A stretch of 64,000 nucleotides of DNA from Rhodospirillales bacterium (GCA_016712375.1 JADJRE010000004.1:1-64000); one strand, 5' to 3'; counted from the first letter of the stretch, positions 1-8,806 are shown. The notes: a model not told the origin generated them from the sequence alone. Numbers and translations: made by a program.

Positions 1-126
1 TATGCGGAGTGCTTCCAGTGCCTCGATTGCGTTGCGATCTACGCCGATCCTGAAAGATGCGTGCCGGAGCGGCTGTTGCGCCGTAAGGGCCGCCGGCTCG
101 CCGTTACACCGGAGCGGCGGACGTGA
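1..126 (+). CDS. nosR: NosR C-terminal end (partial)
   Basis: The window opens inside a reading frame of 41 codons ending in TGA at 124-126. The visible tail contains ECFQCLDCVAIY followed by DPERCVPE, a cysteine-rich motif like the C-terminus of NosR, the membrane flavo-iron-sulfur protein needed for nitrous oxide reductase expression and electron supply. The next gene is an ApbE-like protein matching NosX, which flavinylates NosR, and starts on the overlapping GTGA. That pairing supports the assignment. Only the tail is visible, so another polyferredoxin of the same type cannot be excluded. Confidence 0.6.
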   Translation, partial: YAECFQCLDCVAIYADPERCVPERLLRRKGRRLAVTPERRT

Positions 127-1100
127 GAGGCCCGGCGCTTTGCCGCCGCCGCATGCTGGCCCTGCTGGCGGCAAGCGCCGCGACAGCGTTGCCTGGTCGC
201 GCGGCGCGGGCGGAGGCTTCGTTCGTCCGCTGGCATGGACATGCTTTCGGAGCGGAAGCGTCCCTCACCATTGCCGGATCCGGATGTCGTCCGCAGCAAA
301 GCCGCGCTGCGCGACTGCATTGCCGAGATCGCGCGGCTGGAGGATGTGCTCAGCCTCTACCACCCTGCGTCCGCCCTGGCCCGGCTGAACGCGAGGGGCG
401 CGCTGGACGCACCGCCCATCGAGCTGGTCGAGGTACTGACGGCGGCGGAGCGCATGTCGGCGAGCAGCGAGGGCGCGTTCGACGTCACCGTGCAGCCGCT
501 GTGGAGCGTTTATGTGCGCGCGCAACGCGAACCCGGGGTTTCGAGGAGCGGTTGCAAGAGGCGCGCGCACATCGGCTGGCAGCGGCTGCGGATCGCGCCG
601 GATCGAGTCGCCTTCGCCGCGCCCGGCATGGCGGCGACGCTAAACGGCATCGCTCAGGGCTATGCCGCAGACCGGATCGCCGGACGGCTGCGCGAGTCTG
701 GCTTCGCCCACGTGTTGGCCGATCTCGGCGAGTACCGGGCGCTCGGCGGGCGAACACCTGGTGAAGCCTGGAGGATCGGCATCGGACGGCCGGGTGACAG
801 CGATGATCTGGCCGCTACGCTGGCGCTGTCCGACGCAGCGCTCGCAACCTCAAGCCCCTCCGGATTCCGTTTCGATACCATCGGTGAGCGTCACCATCTG
901 TTTGATCCTCGCACCGGTCGCTCGGCAACCAGCTGGGCGCAGGTGTCGGTGATCGCGCCGATGCCACCACCGCGGACGCACTCTCGACCGCTATTGCCGT
1001 CGCGCCGATGGACGCGGCTGAGAGCTTGCTCGCGGCCGGCGGCGGCAGCGAGGCGGTGCTGATTGACGCGCAGGGCCGCTTGCGACGCGTGCGCGCCTGA
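123..1100 (+). CDS. nosX: NosX, ApbE-family FAD:protein FMN transferase (frame broken)
   Basis: Periplasmic flavin transferase of the ApbE family, expected to attach FMN covalently to NosR. The GTG start at 123 overlaps the nosR stop (GTGA). The N-terminus has a Tat/Sec-like leader (CRRRMLALLAASAATA, then RAARAE). Family segments follow: EIARLEDVLSLY, SALARLN, GAFDVTVQPLW, LNGIAQGYAADR, VLADLGEYRALGG, LATSSPSG and HLFDPRTGRS. They lie in different frames: frame 3 to about 280, frame 1 to about 535, a short frame-3 stretch to about 572, frame 1 again to about 960, then frame 3 to TGA at 1098-1100. That makes about four single-base changes. The conserved order is intact, so sequencing error is more likely than decay. 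The usual NosX length of about 320 residues is recovered when the frames are joined. Confidence 0.7.
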
Positions 1101-1566
1101 GGCTGGCGTCGAGCTCACGTTCTGACCCACCGACCGGTGGCGGCGGGGTCGCCGGACCACGGCGGCGCCTTTCGCCGGGCGGCCGGGGGGGGCTTTCTCG
1201 GGTATGGAAGGAAAAACACGGACCTTCAGCGCGGTTAAAACGCCGCCTTCTTCGCTTTTTTTTGGTGCCGCGCGGGGGGGGGGGGGGGGGGGTGCCTACC
1301 CCCGGACCCGGGGGCCGGCCGGGGGGGCTCGGGCTGTCCTGCCAACTAGCGAGCAAGCCGGCCAGGCCTTCCACCGCGGGGGGGGGGGGGGGGGGGGGGG
1401 GGACCGGGGTGGGGGTTTGCCTCCGAAGGCCTGTTGCGGAGTCGCCCCTTGAGCGAACCACTCTCAACCACCGCCACTCCACAGTTTAAGTTCGACGGGA
1501 GGCTAAAGGCTTCGGAGGGGCGCGTCTGCGAATGGAGCCGGTTCCGCGGGTCGCGCTGCCGTTGCC
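1101..1566. other. Non-coding stretch with poly-G runs, suspected low-quality sequence
   Basis: No credible gene. It holds an uninterrupted run of 19 G (1274-1292), another of 25 G (1378-1402), a T-rich run just before 1263 and several shorter G runs. Pure G tracts of this length are very unusual in a high-GC bacterial chromosome and resemble a read or assembly artefact. The open frames across it are only poly-Gly or poly-Pro and are not annotated. The true distance between nosX and ffh may be wrong. Confidence 0.6.
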
Positions 1567-1594
1567 TTGACTTCGGCCCGCTGCCTCCATAAAG
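1567..1594 (+). promoter_or_regulatory. Possible sigma-70-like promoter ahead of ffh
   Basis: TTGACT at 1567-1572 resembles a -35 box. ATAAAG at 1589-1594 is a weak -10 match with 16 bases between them. It would start transcription near 1600, just upstream of the terminator hairpin at 1624-1657. The -10 is poor, so this is tentative. Confidence 0.25.
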
Positions 1595-1623
1595 TCCCGA
1601 TTTCCATGGGTGGTTACGGGGTA

Positions 1624-1657
1624 GAGCCAGGCTGCGAGAGGCGCGCTGGCTCTTTTT
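1624..1657 (+). terminator. Rho-independent terminator or attenuator before ffh
   Basis: GAGCCAG at 1624-1630 pairs with CTGGCTC at 1646-1652 (7 bp, 15-base loop), followed directly by TTTTT at 1653-1657. It lies about 40 bases upstream of the ffh start, with no gene end close by on the same strand apart from nosX more than 500 bases away. It either ends a short leader transcript or attenuates ffh. Confidence 0.55.
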
Positions 1658-1698
1658 CGTTGCCGTGGACGGGAAACGGCCAGAGGGACGACAGACGC

Positions 1699-3099
1699 GT
1701 GTTCGAGGGCCTGAGCGATCGGCTGGGTGGCATCTTCGATCGGCTGAAGCGGCGCGGCGCCTTGAGCGAGGCGGACGTGGGCGAAGCCCTGCGCGAGGTG
1801 CGGATCGCCCTGCTGGAAGCCGACGTTGCCCTGCCGGTGGTCAAGGAATTCATCGCTGGCGTGCGTGAGCGCGCCATCGGCCAGGAGGTGCTGCGCAGCG
1901 TCACCCCGGCGCAGATGGTGGTCAAGATCGTCCACGACCACCTCGTTGCGATGCTCGGCAGCGGCGAAGCGGACGAGAAGCTGCGCGCCGGCGACGGGGC
2001 GGGGATCAATCTTGCCGGACCGCCGCCGGTGGCAGTGCTGCTGGTTGGCCTCCAGGGCTCTGGCAAGACGACGACCGCCGGCAAGCTTGCGGTCCGCCTG
2101 CGCAAGCGCGAGAAGAAGCGCGTGCTGCTGGCGTCGCTCGACGTCTATCGCCCGGCGGCGCAGCAGCAACTCGCGGTGCTCGGCCAACAAACGGATACTT
2201 CGGTACTCGACATCGTTGCGGGCGAGGCACCGGTGCCAATTGCCGAGCGGGCGATGGACCACGCACGGCGCCACGGCTTCGACGTAGTCATCCTTGATAC
2301 TGCCGGCCGCCTGAGCATCGACGAGAAGATGATGGCCGAGGCGGCGGCGGTGAAGGCGGCAACCGGGCCGGTGGAAACGCTGCTGGTCGCCGACGCGCTG
2401 ACCGGCCAGGACGCGGTGACGCTGGCGCGGTCGTTCAATGAGAAGGTCGGCATCACCGGCATCGTGCTCACCCGGGTCGATGGCGACTCACGCGGTGGCG
2501 CGGCGCTGTCGATGCGCACGGTCACCGGCTGCCCGATCCGACTGATGGGCGTCGGCGAGAAGCTGGACGCACTCGAGACCTTCCGGCCGGACCGGATCGC
2601 CGGCCGTATCCTCGGCATGGGCGACGTGGTCGGACTGGTCGAGCGCGCCTCCGAGGTGATCGAAAAGGAAGATGCCGAGAAGCTGGCGGCGAAGCTGGTC
2701 AAGGGCGATTTCAATCTCGAGGACATGGCGGCGCAGTTTCGCCAGCTGCGCAAGATGGGTGATCTGAAGGGACTTCTCGGGCTGCTGCCGGGGATCGGCA
2801 AAATCAAGAAACAGCTCGACGATGCCAACATCGACGACAGAATGATCGCGCGGCAGGAGGCAATCATCTTGTCGATGACTCCCGCTGAGCGGCGCAACCC
2901 GAAGATTCTCAATGCCTCCCGCCGCCGGCGCATCGCCACCGGTTCGGGGGCAACGGTGCAGGACGTCAACCGCCTGCTGAAGCAGCATCAGCAAATGGCG
3001 GCGATGATGAAGAAGGTCGGCAAGATGGGGAAACGCGGGCTGTTCGGCGGCGGGCTGCCTCCCGGCCTGCTGCCCCCGGGAATGATGCCGCCGCGCTGA
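1699..3099 (+). CDS. ffh: Signal recognition particle GTPase Ffh (SRP54)
   Basis: Cytosolic SRP protein; binds 4.5S RNA and signal peptides and docks with FtsY (encoded at 53517). About 466 residues from the GTG at 1699, which begins MFEGLSDRLGGIFDRL as family members do and has GAGGGA upstream. An ATG-initiated frame from 1567 would add 44 residues not typical of the family. Order: NG domain with P-loop GLQGSGKTTTAGKLA (near residue 115), DTAGR (near 200) and TRVDGDSRGGAA (near 256); then a methionine-rich M domain from about 315 with GDLKGLLGLLPGIGK, ending MMKKVGKMGKRG and a Gly/Pro/Met tail. First gene of the ffh-rpsP-rimM-trmD-rplS block. Frame intact. Confidence 0.97.
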   Translation: MFEGLSDRLGGIFDRLKRRGALSEADVGEALREVRIALLEADVALPVVKEFIAGVRERAIGQEVLRSVTPAQMVVKIVHDHLVAMLGSGEADEKLRAGDGAGINLAGPPPVAVLLVGLQGSGKTTTAGKLAVRLRKREKKRVLLASLDVYRPAAQQQLAVLGQQTDTSVLDIVAGEAPVPIAERAMDHARRHGFDVVILDTAGRLSIDEKMMAEAAAVKAATGPVETLLVADALTGQDAVTLARSFNEKVGITGIVLTRVDGDSRGGAALSMRTVTGCPIRLMGVGEKLDALETFRPDRIAGRILGMGDVVGLVERASEVIEKEDAEKLAAKLVKGDFNLEDMAAQFRQLRKMGDLKGLLGLLPGIGKIKKQLDDANIDDRMIARQEAIILSMTPAERRNPKILNASRRRRIATGSGATVQDVNRLLKQHQQMAAMMKKVGKMGKRGLFGGGLPPGLLPPGMMPPR

Positions 3100-3148
3100 G
3101 GCGCGAACCGGCGAGACATGCACACGAGGAAGAGGAACGAACGACAGC

Positions 3149-3514
3149 ATGAGCGTGAGAATCCGTCTGGCGCGCGGTGGCGCCAAGAAGCGCCCCTTCT
3201 ACCGGATCGTCGTCGCCGACTCGCGGAGCCCGCGCGACGGCCGCTTCATCGAGGTGTTGGGCACATACAATCCGATGCTGCAGCAGGATCACCCGCAGCG
3301 GCTGATCCTGAAGCAGGAACGCATCCAGCATTGGCTGCAGCACGGCGCCACCCCAAGTGATCGGGTCGCCAAGTTCTGCTCTACGGCGGGGTTGATGGAG
3401 CCGCGCGCGCGGACCGAGCAGAGCAAGAAGCCGCAGCCAAAGGCGAAGGCGCAGGAGCGCCTGAAGGCCGCCGCGGACGCCGCCGCCAAAGCCGCCGAGA
3501 CGGCGGCCGGCTGA
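3149..3514 (+). CDS. rpsP: 30S ribosomal protein bS16
   Basis: Small-subunit assembly protein, 121 residues. It starts MSVRIRLARGGAKKRPFYRIVVAD, the conserved bS16 N-terminus, and has DGRFIEVLGTYNP shortly after. The first 85 or so residues are the core. The remaining tail is Lys/Ala-rich (KKPQPKAKAQ, then Ala repeats), an extension common in alphaproteobacteria. It lies 49 bases after ffh and 25 bases before rimM, in the same operon. Confidence 0.97.
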   Translation: MSVRIRLARGGAKKRPFYRIVVADSRSPRDGRFIEVLGTYNPMLQQDHPQRLILKQERIQHWLQHGATPSDRVAKFCSTAGLMEPRARTEQSKKPQPKAKAQERLKAAADAAAKAAETAAG

Positions 3515-3539
3515 GCTCCGCGCGGGCGATGGAGTGGAC

Positions 3540-4094
3540 ATGGCGGCGAGCGGCGGTCCAACCGAGGAAAGGGTGTGCGTCGGCGAAATCGGCGCCCCCC
3601 GCGGGCTGCGCGGCGACTTCACCGTGCGCAGCTTCACTGCCGATCCCCGCGCCGTCGCCGGCTACGGGCCGCTGACGACGGATCGTCCCGGCTCGTCTCT
3701 CCGCTTACGCATCGTTGGCGAGAAAAAAGGCGCGCTGGTTGTTCGGGCCGACGGTGTTGATGACCGCACCGCGGCGGAAGGACTGCGCGGCTGCCGGTTG
3801 TACGTGGCGCGTTCGGCACTGCCTCGCCCCGATCAAGACGAGTACTACTACGCCGATCTGATTGGGCTGCGAGCCATGTTCGATCCCACGGACGGCGGCA
3901 CGTCGCCGGGTCGGGTCGCGGCGGTATACGATCATGGCGCCGGGCCGGTTCTCGAGATCGAACGCGATGGCGCGCCGTCGGTGCTGGTGCCGTTCAGCAA
4001 GGCGGCAGTGCCGGACGTCGACCTCGCCGCCGGCCGTCTCGTTGTCGCGTCGCTTCCCGGACTGCTGGCCCCAGCCGAGGACGACGGGCGATGA
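3540..4094 (+). CDS. rimM: Ribosome maturation factor RimM
   Basis: Assists maturation of the 30S head by binding uS19. 184 residues from ATG 3540, which has GGAG at 3531-3534; a GTG at 3534 in frame is too close to that site. The N-terminal barrel shows VCVGEIGAPRGLRGDFTVRSFT. The C-terminal PRC barrel begins at DEYYYADLIGL and includes GRVAAVYDHGAGPVLEIE and VLVPFSKAAVPDVDL. Its stop overlaps the trmD start (ATGA), so the two are probably translationally coupled. Confidence 0.95.
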   Translation: MAASGGPTEERVCVGEIGAPRGLRGDFTVRSFTADPRAVAGYGPLTTDRPGSSLRLRIVGEKKGALVVRADGVDDRTAAEGLRGCRLYVARSALPRPDQDEYYYADLIGLRAMFDPTDGGTSPGRVAAVYDHGAGPVLEIERDGAPSVLVPFSKAAVPDVDLAAGRLVVASLPGLLAPAEDDGR

Positions 4095-4873
4095 CGCCGA
4101 TCGAGGCGACGCCGTGGACGGCACGTGTGCTGACGATCTTTCCGGAGATGTTTCCGGGGCCGCTCGCCGTCTCGCTCGCCGGCCAGGCACTGACCGCTGG
4201 CCTGTGGCGCCTGGAAACCATGGACATCCGGGCGTTCGCGCGCGATAAACACGCCTCCGTCGACGATGCACCGTTCGGCGGGGGTCCCGGCATGGTGATG
4301 CGCGCGGACGTGATCGAAGCGGCGATCGAAGCCGCCGTCGGTCGCTCGCCCGGGTTGCCGCTGATCTACCTGACGCCGCGCGGACGCCGCTTTGATCAGT
4401 ATCGGGCGCGCGAACTCACCGCCGGTCCTGGGCTGATCGCGCTTTGCGGGCGCTACGAGGGCGTCGACGAGAGGGTCCTCGAGGCGCGGCGGCCGGAGGA
4501 GATCAGTCTCGGCGACTTTGTGCTGTCGGGCGGCGAGCCGGCGGCGTTGGCACTGATCGACGCCTGCGTGCGGCTGCTACCGGGCGTGCTGGGCGATGAA
4601 GGCTCGCTAATCGAGGAGAGTTTCGAACAGGGACTGCTGGAGTATCCGCAATACACCCGCCCCCGCTGCTGGCAGGGACGCGCCGTGCCGGAGGTGCTGC
4701 TGTCGGGCCACCACGCGCAGATCATTGCCTGGCGGCGGGGTGAAGCGGAACGCATTACCCGCGAGCGGCGCCCCGATTTGTGGGCCCACCATCTCGCGGC
4801 CGCTACTGGCAACCGGCCCGGCGCTAGCCGCCTCGGCCGACTGCACCCATATGACGCTGAGGACGAGCCATGA
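4091..4873 (+). CDS. trmD: tRNA (guanine-N1)-methyltransferase TrmD
   Basis: Methylates G37 of tRNAs with a G at position 36, preventing frameshifts; SAM-dependent SPOUT enzyme acting as a dimer. 260 residues. Visible motifs: FGGGPGMVMR, LIYLTPRGRRFDQ, LIALCGRYEGVDERV and the trefoil-knot SAM site EISLGDFVLSGGEPAAL, then a C-terminal tRNA-binding domain with LEYPQYTRP and VLLSGHHAQI. Start overlaps rimM (ATGA) and stop overlaps rplS (ATGA). Confidence 0.97.
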   Translation: MTPIEATPWTARVLTIFPEMFPGPLAVSLAGQALTAGLWRLETMDIRAFARDKHASVDDAPFGGGPGMVMRADVIEAAIEAAVGRSPGLPLIYLTPRGRRFDQYRARELTAGPGLIALCGRYEGVDERVLEARRPEEISLGDFVLSGGEPAALALIDACVRLLPGVLGDEGSLIEESFEQGLLEYPQYTRPRCWQGRAVPEVLLSGHHAQIIAWRRGEAERITRERRPDLWAHHLAAATGNRPGASRLGRLHPYDAEDEP

Positions 4874-5340
4874 CGATCATCGAGGAACTGGAGAAAGAGC
4901 AGATCGCCGCCCTGACGGCGGAAGGCACGCCGCCTTGGTTTGCGCCGGGCGATACGCTCAAGGTCAAGGTGAAGGTTGTCGAGGGAACGCGCGAGCGGGT
5001 GCAGGCGTTCGAGGGCGTGTGCATCGCGCGGCGCAATCGCGGGTTCAATTCCTCGTTCACCGTCCGCAAGATCTCGTATGGCGAGGGCGTCGAACGCATC
5101 TTCCCGCTGTACTCGCCAACGATTGCCGGAATCGAGGTGGTGCGCCGCGGCGATGTTCGCCGCGCCAAGCTGTACTACCTGCGAACCCGACGCGGTAAGA
5201 GCGCGCGTATTGCCGAAAAGACCGACGGCTACGTCGCCAAGGTAACCGCCCGCGAGCGGGAAGCGGCGTTGCTGGAGAAGCAGCAGGGTCGGGCGGATCG
5301 GGCGGCTGCCGCGGCGGCGGCGGAAGCCGAAAGCGCGTGA
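4870..5340 (+). CDS. rplS: 50S ribosomal protein bL19
   Basis: Large-subunit protein at the subunit interface. 156 residues, longer than the usual 115-125 because of an Ala/Glu-rich tail from about residue 125. Core motifs: FAPGDTLKVKVKVVEGTRER, FEGVCIARRNRG, SFTVRKISYGEGVERIFPLYSP and RRAKLYYLRTRRGKSARI. Start overlaps trmD (ATGA). Last gene of the ribosomal block; leuC follows after 74 bases. Confidence 0.97.
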   Translation: MTIIEELEKEQIAALTAEGTPPWFAPGDTLKVKVKVVEGTRERVQAFEGVCIARRNRGFNSSFTVRKISYGEGVERIFPLYSPTIAGIEVVRRGDVRRAKLYYLRTRRGKSARIAEKTDGYVAKVTAREREAALLEKQQGRADRAAAAAAAEAESA

Positions 5341-5386
5341 GCTGATCGGCACGAAAGAACGGCTTGGACAGCCGACGGTGGCGATC

Positions 5387-5409
5387 TCCTCCGCCGTTCG
5401 GCGAGGAGG
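5387..5409 (+). promoter_or_regulatory. Hairpin covering the leuC ribosome binding site
   Basis: TCCTC (5387-5391) and GCC (5393-5395) pair with GGC (5400-5402) and GAGGA (5403-5407), with a bulged C and a GTTC loop. GAGGA is part of the leuC Shine-Dalgarno GAGGAGG (5403-5409), six bases before the GTG start at 5415. If it folds in the mRNA the ribosome site would be hidden. No trigger or alternative fold was identified. Confidence 0.35.
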
Positions 5410-5414
5410 ATGAC

Positions 5415-6825
5415 GTGGCGAAGCCGCGGACACTGTTCGACAAAATCTGGGACAGCCACCTGGTTGATGTGCAGGCCGACGGCACTTGCCTGCTGTACAT
5501 CGATCGCCATCTGGTGCACGAAGTGACCAGCCCGCAGGCGTTCGAGGGTCTGCGCATCGCCGGCCGCGCGGTGCGCCGGCCGGAGGCAACGCTGGCGGTT
5601 GCCGACCACAACGTGCCGACCACCGATCGCTCCCAGGGCATCGCCGACGAAGAGTCGCGCATCCAGGTGGCGACGCTGGCGCACGAACTGCGCCGAGTTC
5701 GGCGTCGAGTACTTCTCGATGGACGACAAGCGCCAGGGCATCGTCCACATCATCGGCCCGGAGCAGGGCTTCACCCTGCCCGGCATGACCATTGTCTGCG
5801 GCGATTCCCATACGGCGACGCACGGAGCCTTCGGCGCGCTGGCCTTCGGCATTGGCACGTCCGAGGTCGAGCACGTGCTGGCGACGCAGACCTTGCTGCA
5901 GCAGCCGGCGAAGAACATGCGGGTGACGGTGGAAGGTTCACTGCCTTCCGGCGTCGGCGCCAAGGATCTGATCCTTGCGATCATCGGCGAGGTCGGCACG
6001 GCGGGCGGGACTGGCCATGTCATCGAGTACGCCGGCGAGGCGGTGTCGTCGCTCGGCATGGAAGGGCGGATGACCGTCTGCAACATGACGATCGAAGCCG
6101 GCGCCCGTGCCGGCTTGATCGGGCCGGACGAGACCACCTTCCGTTACCTCAAGGGCCGTCCGAAGGCACCTTCGGGCGAGCTGTGGGAGCGGGCCGTCGA
6201 CTGGTGGCGAACCCTGCCCTCCGATGCGAACGCCGTCTACGACAAGGAAGTGCGGCTCGCGGCGTCGGCAATTGCACCGCTGGTCACCTGGGGGACGAGC
6301 CCGGAGGACGTGGTGCCGATCACCGGATCGGTCCCCGACCCTGCTGCCGCCGCCAGCGACAGCAAGCGCCGGGCGATGCAGCGATCGTTGCAGTACATGG
6401 GCCTCACGCCCGGGACCCGGATGCAGGACGTGCGCGTTGATCGGGTATTCATCGGCTCGTGCACGAATGGCCGGATCGAGGATCTGCGGGAAGCGGCAAA
6501 CGTGGCGCGCGGGCGCCGCGTCGCCGACGGCGTCGGCGCGATGGTGGTGCCGGGCTCCGGCCTGGTAAAGACGCAGGCCGAGGCGGAAGGACTGGATCGC
6601 ATCTTCCGGGATGCGGGGTTTGAATGGCGCGAGCCCGGCTGCTCGATGTGTCTGGCGATGAACGCCGACCGGCTGGAGCCGGGAGAGCGCTGTGCTTCCA
6701 CCTCGAACCGTAATTTCGAGGGCCGGCAGGGGCGCGGTGGGCGGACCCACCTGATGAGCCCGGCAATGGCCGCCGCCGCCGCGGTTAGCGGCAAACTCGT
6801 GGACGTGCGCGACCTCATTGGCTGA
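5415..6825 (+). CDS. leuC: 3-isopropylmalate dehydratase large subunit (one frame break)
   Basis: Aconitase-family [4Fe-4S] enzyme that isomerises 2- to 3-isopropylmalate with LeuD in leucine synthesis; about 469 residues. GTG start 5415 (VAKPRTLFDKIWDSHLV) preceded by GAGGAGG. Motifs: VADHNVPTTDR, GDSHTATHGAFGALAFGIGTSEVEHVLATQ, FIGSCTNGRIEDLR (cluster Cys), EPGCSMCLAMN (two cluster Cys) and STSNRNFEGRQG. The frame changes near 5688: VATLAHELR is read in frame 3, and AEFGVEYFSMDDKRQGIV continues in frame 1. One extra base at that point explains it. The remainder is fully conserved. Confidence 0.93.
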
Positions 6826-6849
6826 GGATCCGCCTAGGAGCCTGAAGTA

Positions 6850-7456
6850 ATGCAGCCCTTCACCACGCTTACCGGGATCGCGGCGCCGCTGCCGATGATC
6901 AACGTCGATACCGACATGATCATCCCCAAGCAGTTCCTGAAAACGATCGCGCGGTCCGGTCTCGGCAAGAGCCTGTTCTTCGAGATGCGTTACGATGATG
7001 CTGGGGATGAAATCTCTTCGTTCGTGCTCAATCGGCCCAACCTTCCGCGGCGCCAACATCCTGATCGCCGGCGAGAACTTCGGCTGCGGTTCGTCGCGCG
7101 AGCACGCGCCCTGGGCGCTGCTGGATTATGGTATCCGCTGCATCATCGCACCATCGTTCGCCGACATCTTCTACAACAATTGCTTCAAGAACGGCGTCTT
7201 GCCGATCACCTTGCCGCAGCAGCAGGTGGACGCGCTCATGGCAATCGCCGAACGCGGCGCCGACGCGCGCTTTACCATCGACCTCCCCGAGCAGGTGATC
7301 GAGACGCCGGATGGGGCAAGGCTCGGCTTCGAGATCGATCCGTTCCGCAAGGCCTGCCTGCTCGGCGGCCTCGACGACATCGGCCTGACGCTGCAGAAGG
7401 TGGATCGCATTACCAGCTTCGAGGCGCGGCATCGCGCCGAGCGGCCCTGGCTTTGA
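6850..7456 (+). CDS. leuD: 3-isopropylmalate dehydratase small subunit (one frame break)
   Basis: Swivelling-domain partner of LeuC, about 201 residues. It starts MQPFTTLTGIAAPLPMINVDTD with DMIIPKQFLKTI, typical of LeuD. The frame shifts near 7036, in a CCCAACC context: FVLNRP in frame 1 continues as TFRGANILIAGENFGCGSSREHAPWAL in frame 2 to TGA at 7454-7456. One surplus A accounts for it. Frame 1 runs on without a stop into leuB, which could mislead a caller into a false LeuD-LeuB fusion of 587 residues. It lies 24 bases after leuC. Confidence 0.92.
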
Positions 7457-7500
7457 TCCGCGATCACGGCCTCGCAGAGAACCAGCCACGGAAGGCCGCC

Positions 7501-8613
7501 ATGTCCGAGACGAAGACGCTGTTGATTCTCCCCGGCGACGGCATCGGCCCGGAAGTGATGAGCGAGGTGCTGCGCGTCATCGAATGGCTCGCGCGGCACC
7601 GGGGGGTGACTTTTGAAGTCGGCCAGGGGCTGGTCGGGGGAGCTTCGATCGACGCCCAGGGCACGCCGCTCGCCGAGGAGACGATGGCCCGCGCGATGGC
7701 CGCCGACGCCGTGCTGCTGGGGGCGGTGGGCGGACCGAAATGGGAGGCGTTGCCGTTCGAACAAAAACCCGAACGGGGTCTGCTGCGGCTGCGCAAGGAG
7801 ATGGCGCTGTTCGCCAACCTGCGTCCGGCGCCGGTATTCGACGCGCTGGTAGACGCCTCGCCGCTGAAGCCGGAGATCGTGCGGGGACTGGATATCGTCA
7901 TCGTCCGCGAGCTCACCGGCGGCGTCTACTTCGGCGAACCGCGCGGCATCAGCGACCTGCCGGGCGGCGGACGGCGCGGGGTCAACACGCAGGTTTATAC
8001 CACCGAGGAGATCGTGCGCATCGCCCGCGTCGCCTTCCAACTCGCCGCCAAGCGTCATCGGCGGCTGTGCTCGGTGGAGAAGTCGAACGTCATGGAGTCC
8101 GGGGTGCTGTGGCGCCAGGAGGTGCAGGCGCTGCACGATGCCGAGTTCGCAGACATCGAGCTCAGCCACATGTACGCCGACAACTGCGCCATGCAGCTGA
8201 TCCGCGATCCGCGCCAGTTCGACGTCATCGTCACCGACAACCTGTTCGGCGACATGCTGTCCGACGAGGCGGCGATGCTGACCGGCTCGCTCGGCATGCT
8301 GCCGTCCGCCTCGCTGGGGGAAGCCGATGCCGATGGCCGCCGGCGGGCGCTGTACGAGCCGGTGCACGGCTCGGCGCCGGATATCGCCGGCCGCGGCGTC
8401 GCAAATCCTCTCGCCAGCCTGCTCAGCTTCGCCATGTGCCTGCGCTGGTCGTTCGATCTCGCCGCCGAGGCGGACCTTATCGAAGCCGCGGTGAAGGGCG
8501 TGCTCGACGGCGGCATGCGCACCGCCGACATCATGCAGCCCGGCAAAGCGCGCGTCTCCACCCGCGTGATGGGCGAATCAATCCTCCGCGAACTCGACAA
8601 GCTCACCGCCTAG
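7501..8613 (+). CDS. leuB: 3-isopropylmalate dehydrogenase
   Basis: NAD-dependent oxidative decarboxylation of 3-isopropylmalate, third step of the leucine branch. 370 residues from ATG 7501 (MSETKTLLILPGDGIGPEVM). Motifs: LLGAVGGPKW, RPEP-type ERGLLRLRKEMALFANLRPAPVF, VRELTGGVYFGEPRG, SVEKSNVMES, YADNCAMQLI, NLFGDMLSDEAAMLTGSLGMLPSASLG and EPVHGSAPDIAGRGVANPLA. Frame intact. It follows leuD by 44 bases, so leuCDB form one transcription unit. Confidence 0.97.
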   Translation: MSETKTLLILPGDGIGPEVMSEVLRVIEWLARHRGVTFEVGQGLVGGASIDAQGTPLAEETMARAMAADAVLLGAVGGPKWEALPFEQKPERGLLRLRKEMALFANLRPAPVFDALVDASPLKPEIVRGLDIVIVRELTGGVYFGEPRGISDLPGGGRRGVNTQVYTTEEIVRIARVAFQLAAKRHRRLCSVEKSNVMESGVLWRQEVQALHDAEFADIELSHMYADNCAMQLIRDPRQFDVIVTDNLFGDMLSDEAAMLTGSLGMLPSASLGEADADGRRRALYEPVHGSAPDIAGRGVANPLASLLSFAMCLRWSFDLAAEADLIEAAVKGVLDGGMRTADIMQPGKARVSTRVMGESILRELDKLTA

Positions 8614-8638
8614 CGTCGGCGGGCCGACGGAGCCGGCA

Positions 8639-8710
8639 ATGCCGCACCTGATCCTGCTGTTCGCCTTCTGCCTGGTAGCCCTGGTCGCCACCTGCGCGCT
8701 GATGGGCTGA
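8639..8710 (+). CDS. Possible 23-residue hydrophobic peptide
   Basis: ATG at 8639 opens MPHLILLFAFCLVALVATCALMG and stops at 8708-8710. A GGAG at 8629-8632 lies six bases upstream, a good ribosome site. The peptide is one hydrophobic span with two Cys, 25 bases after leuB on the same strand. No family is recognised. At this length a chance frame is a real alternative. Confidence 0.35.
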   Translation: MPHLILLFAFCLVALVATCALMG

Positions 8711-8806
8711 GACAGGCGGGGAGCCTTGCCACAAGCGGGCGCCGGGAAGGTGGAAGCGGTCTGTTCGCCATTCGCGGCCTTTTCAGCTTCGGAGAGCGAA
8801 CAACGC

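Noticed and set aside
1204..1489. Glycine-rich open frames over the poly-G runs
   Set aside because: They translate the homopolymers only and have no protein-like features.
6850..8613. Apparent LeuD-LeuB fusion of 587 codons
   Set aside because: An artefact of the frame change near 7036: between there and 7500 this frame does not read LeuD, which continues in another frame to its own stop at 7456. LeuB has its own ATG at 7501.
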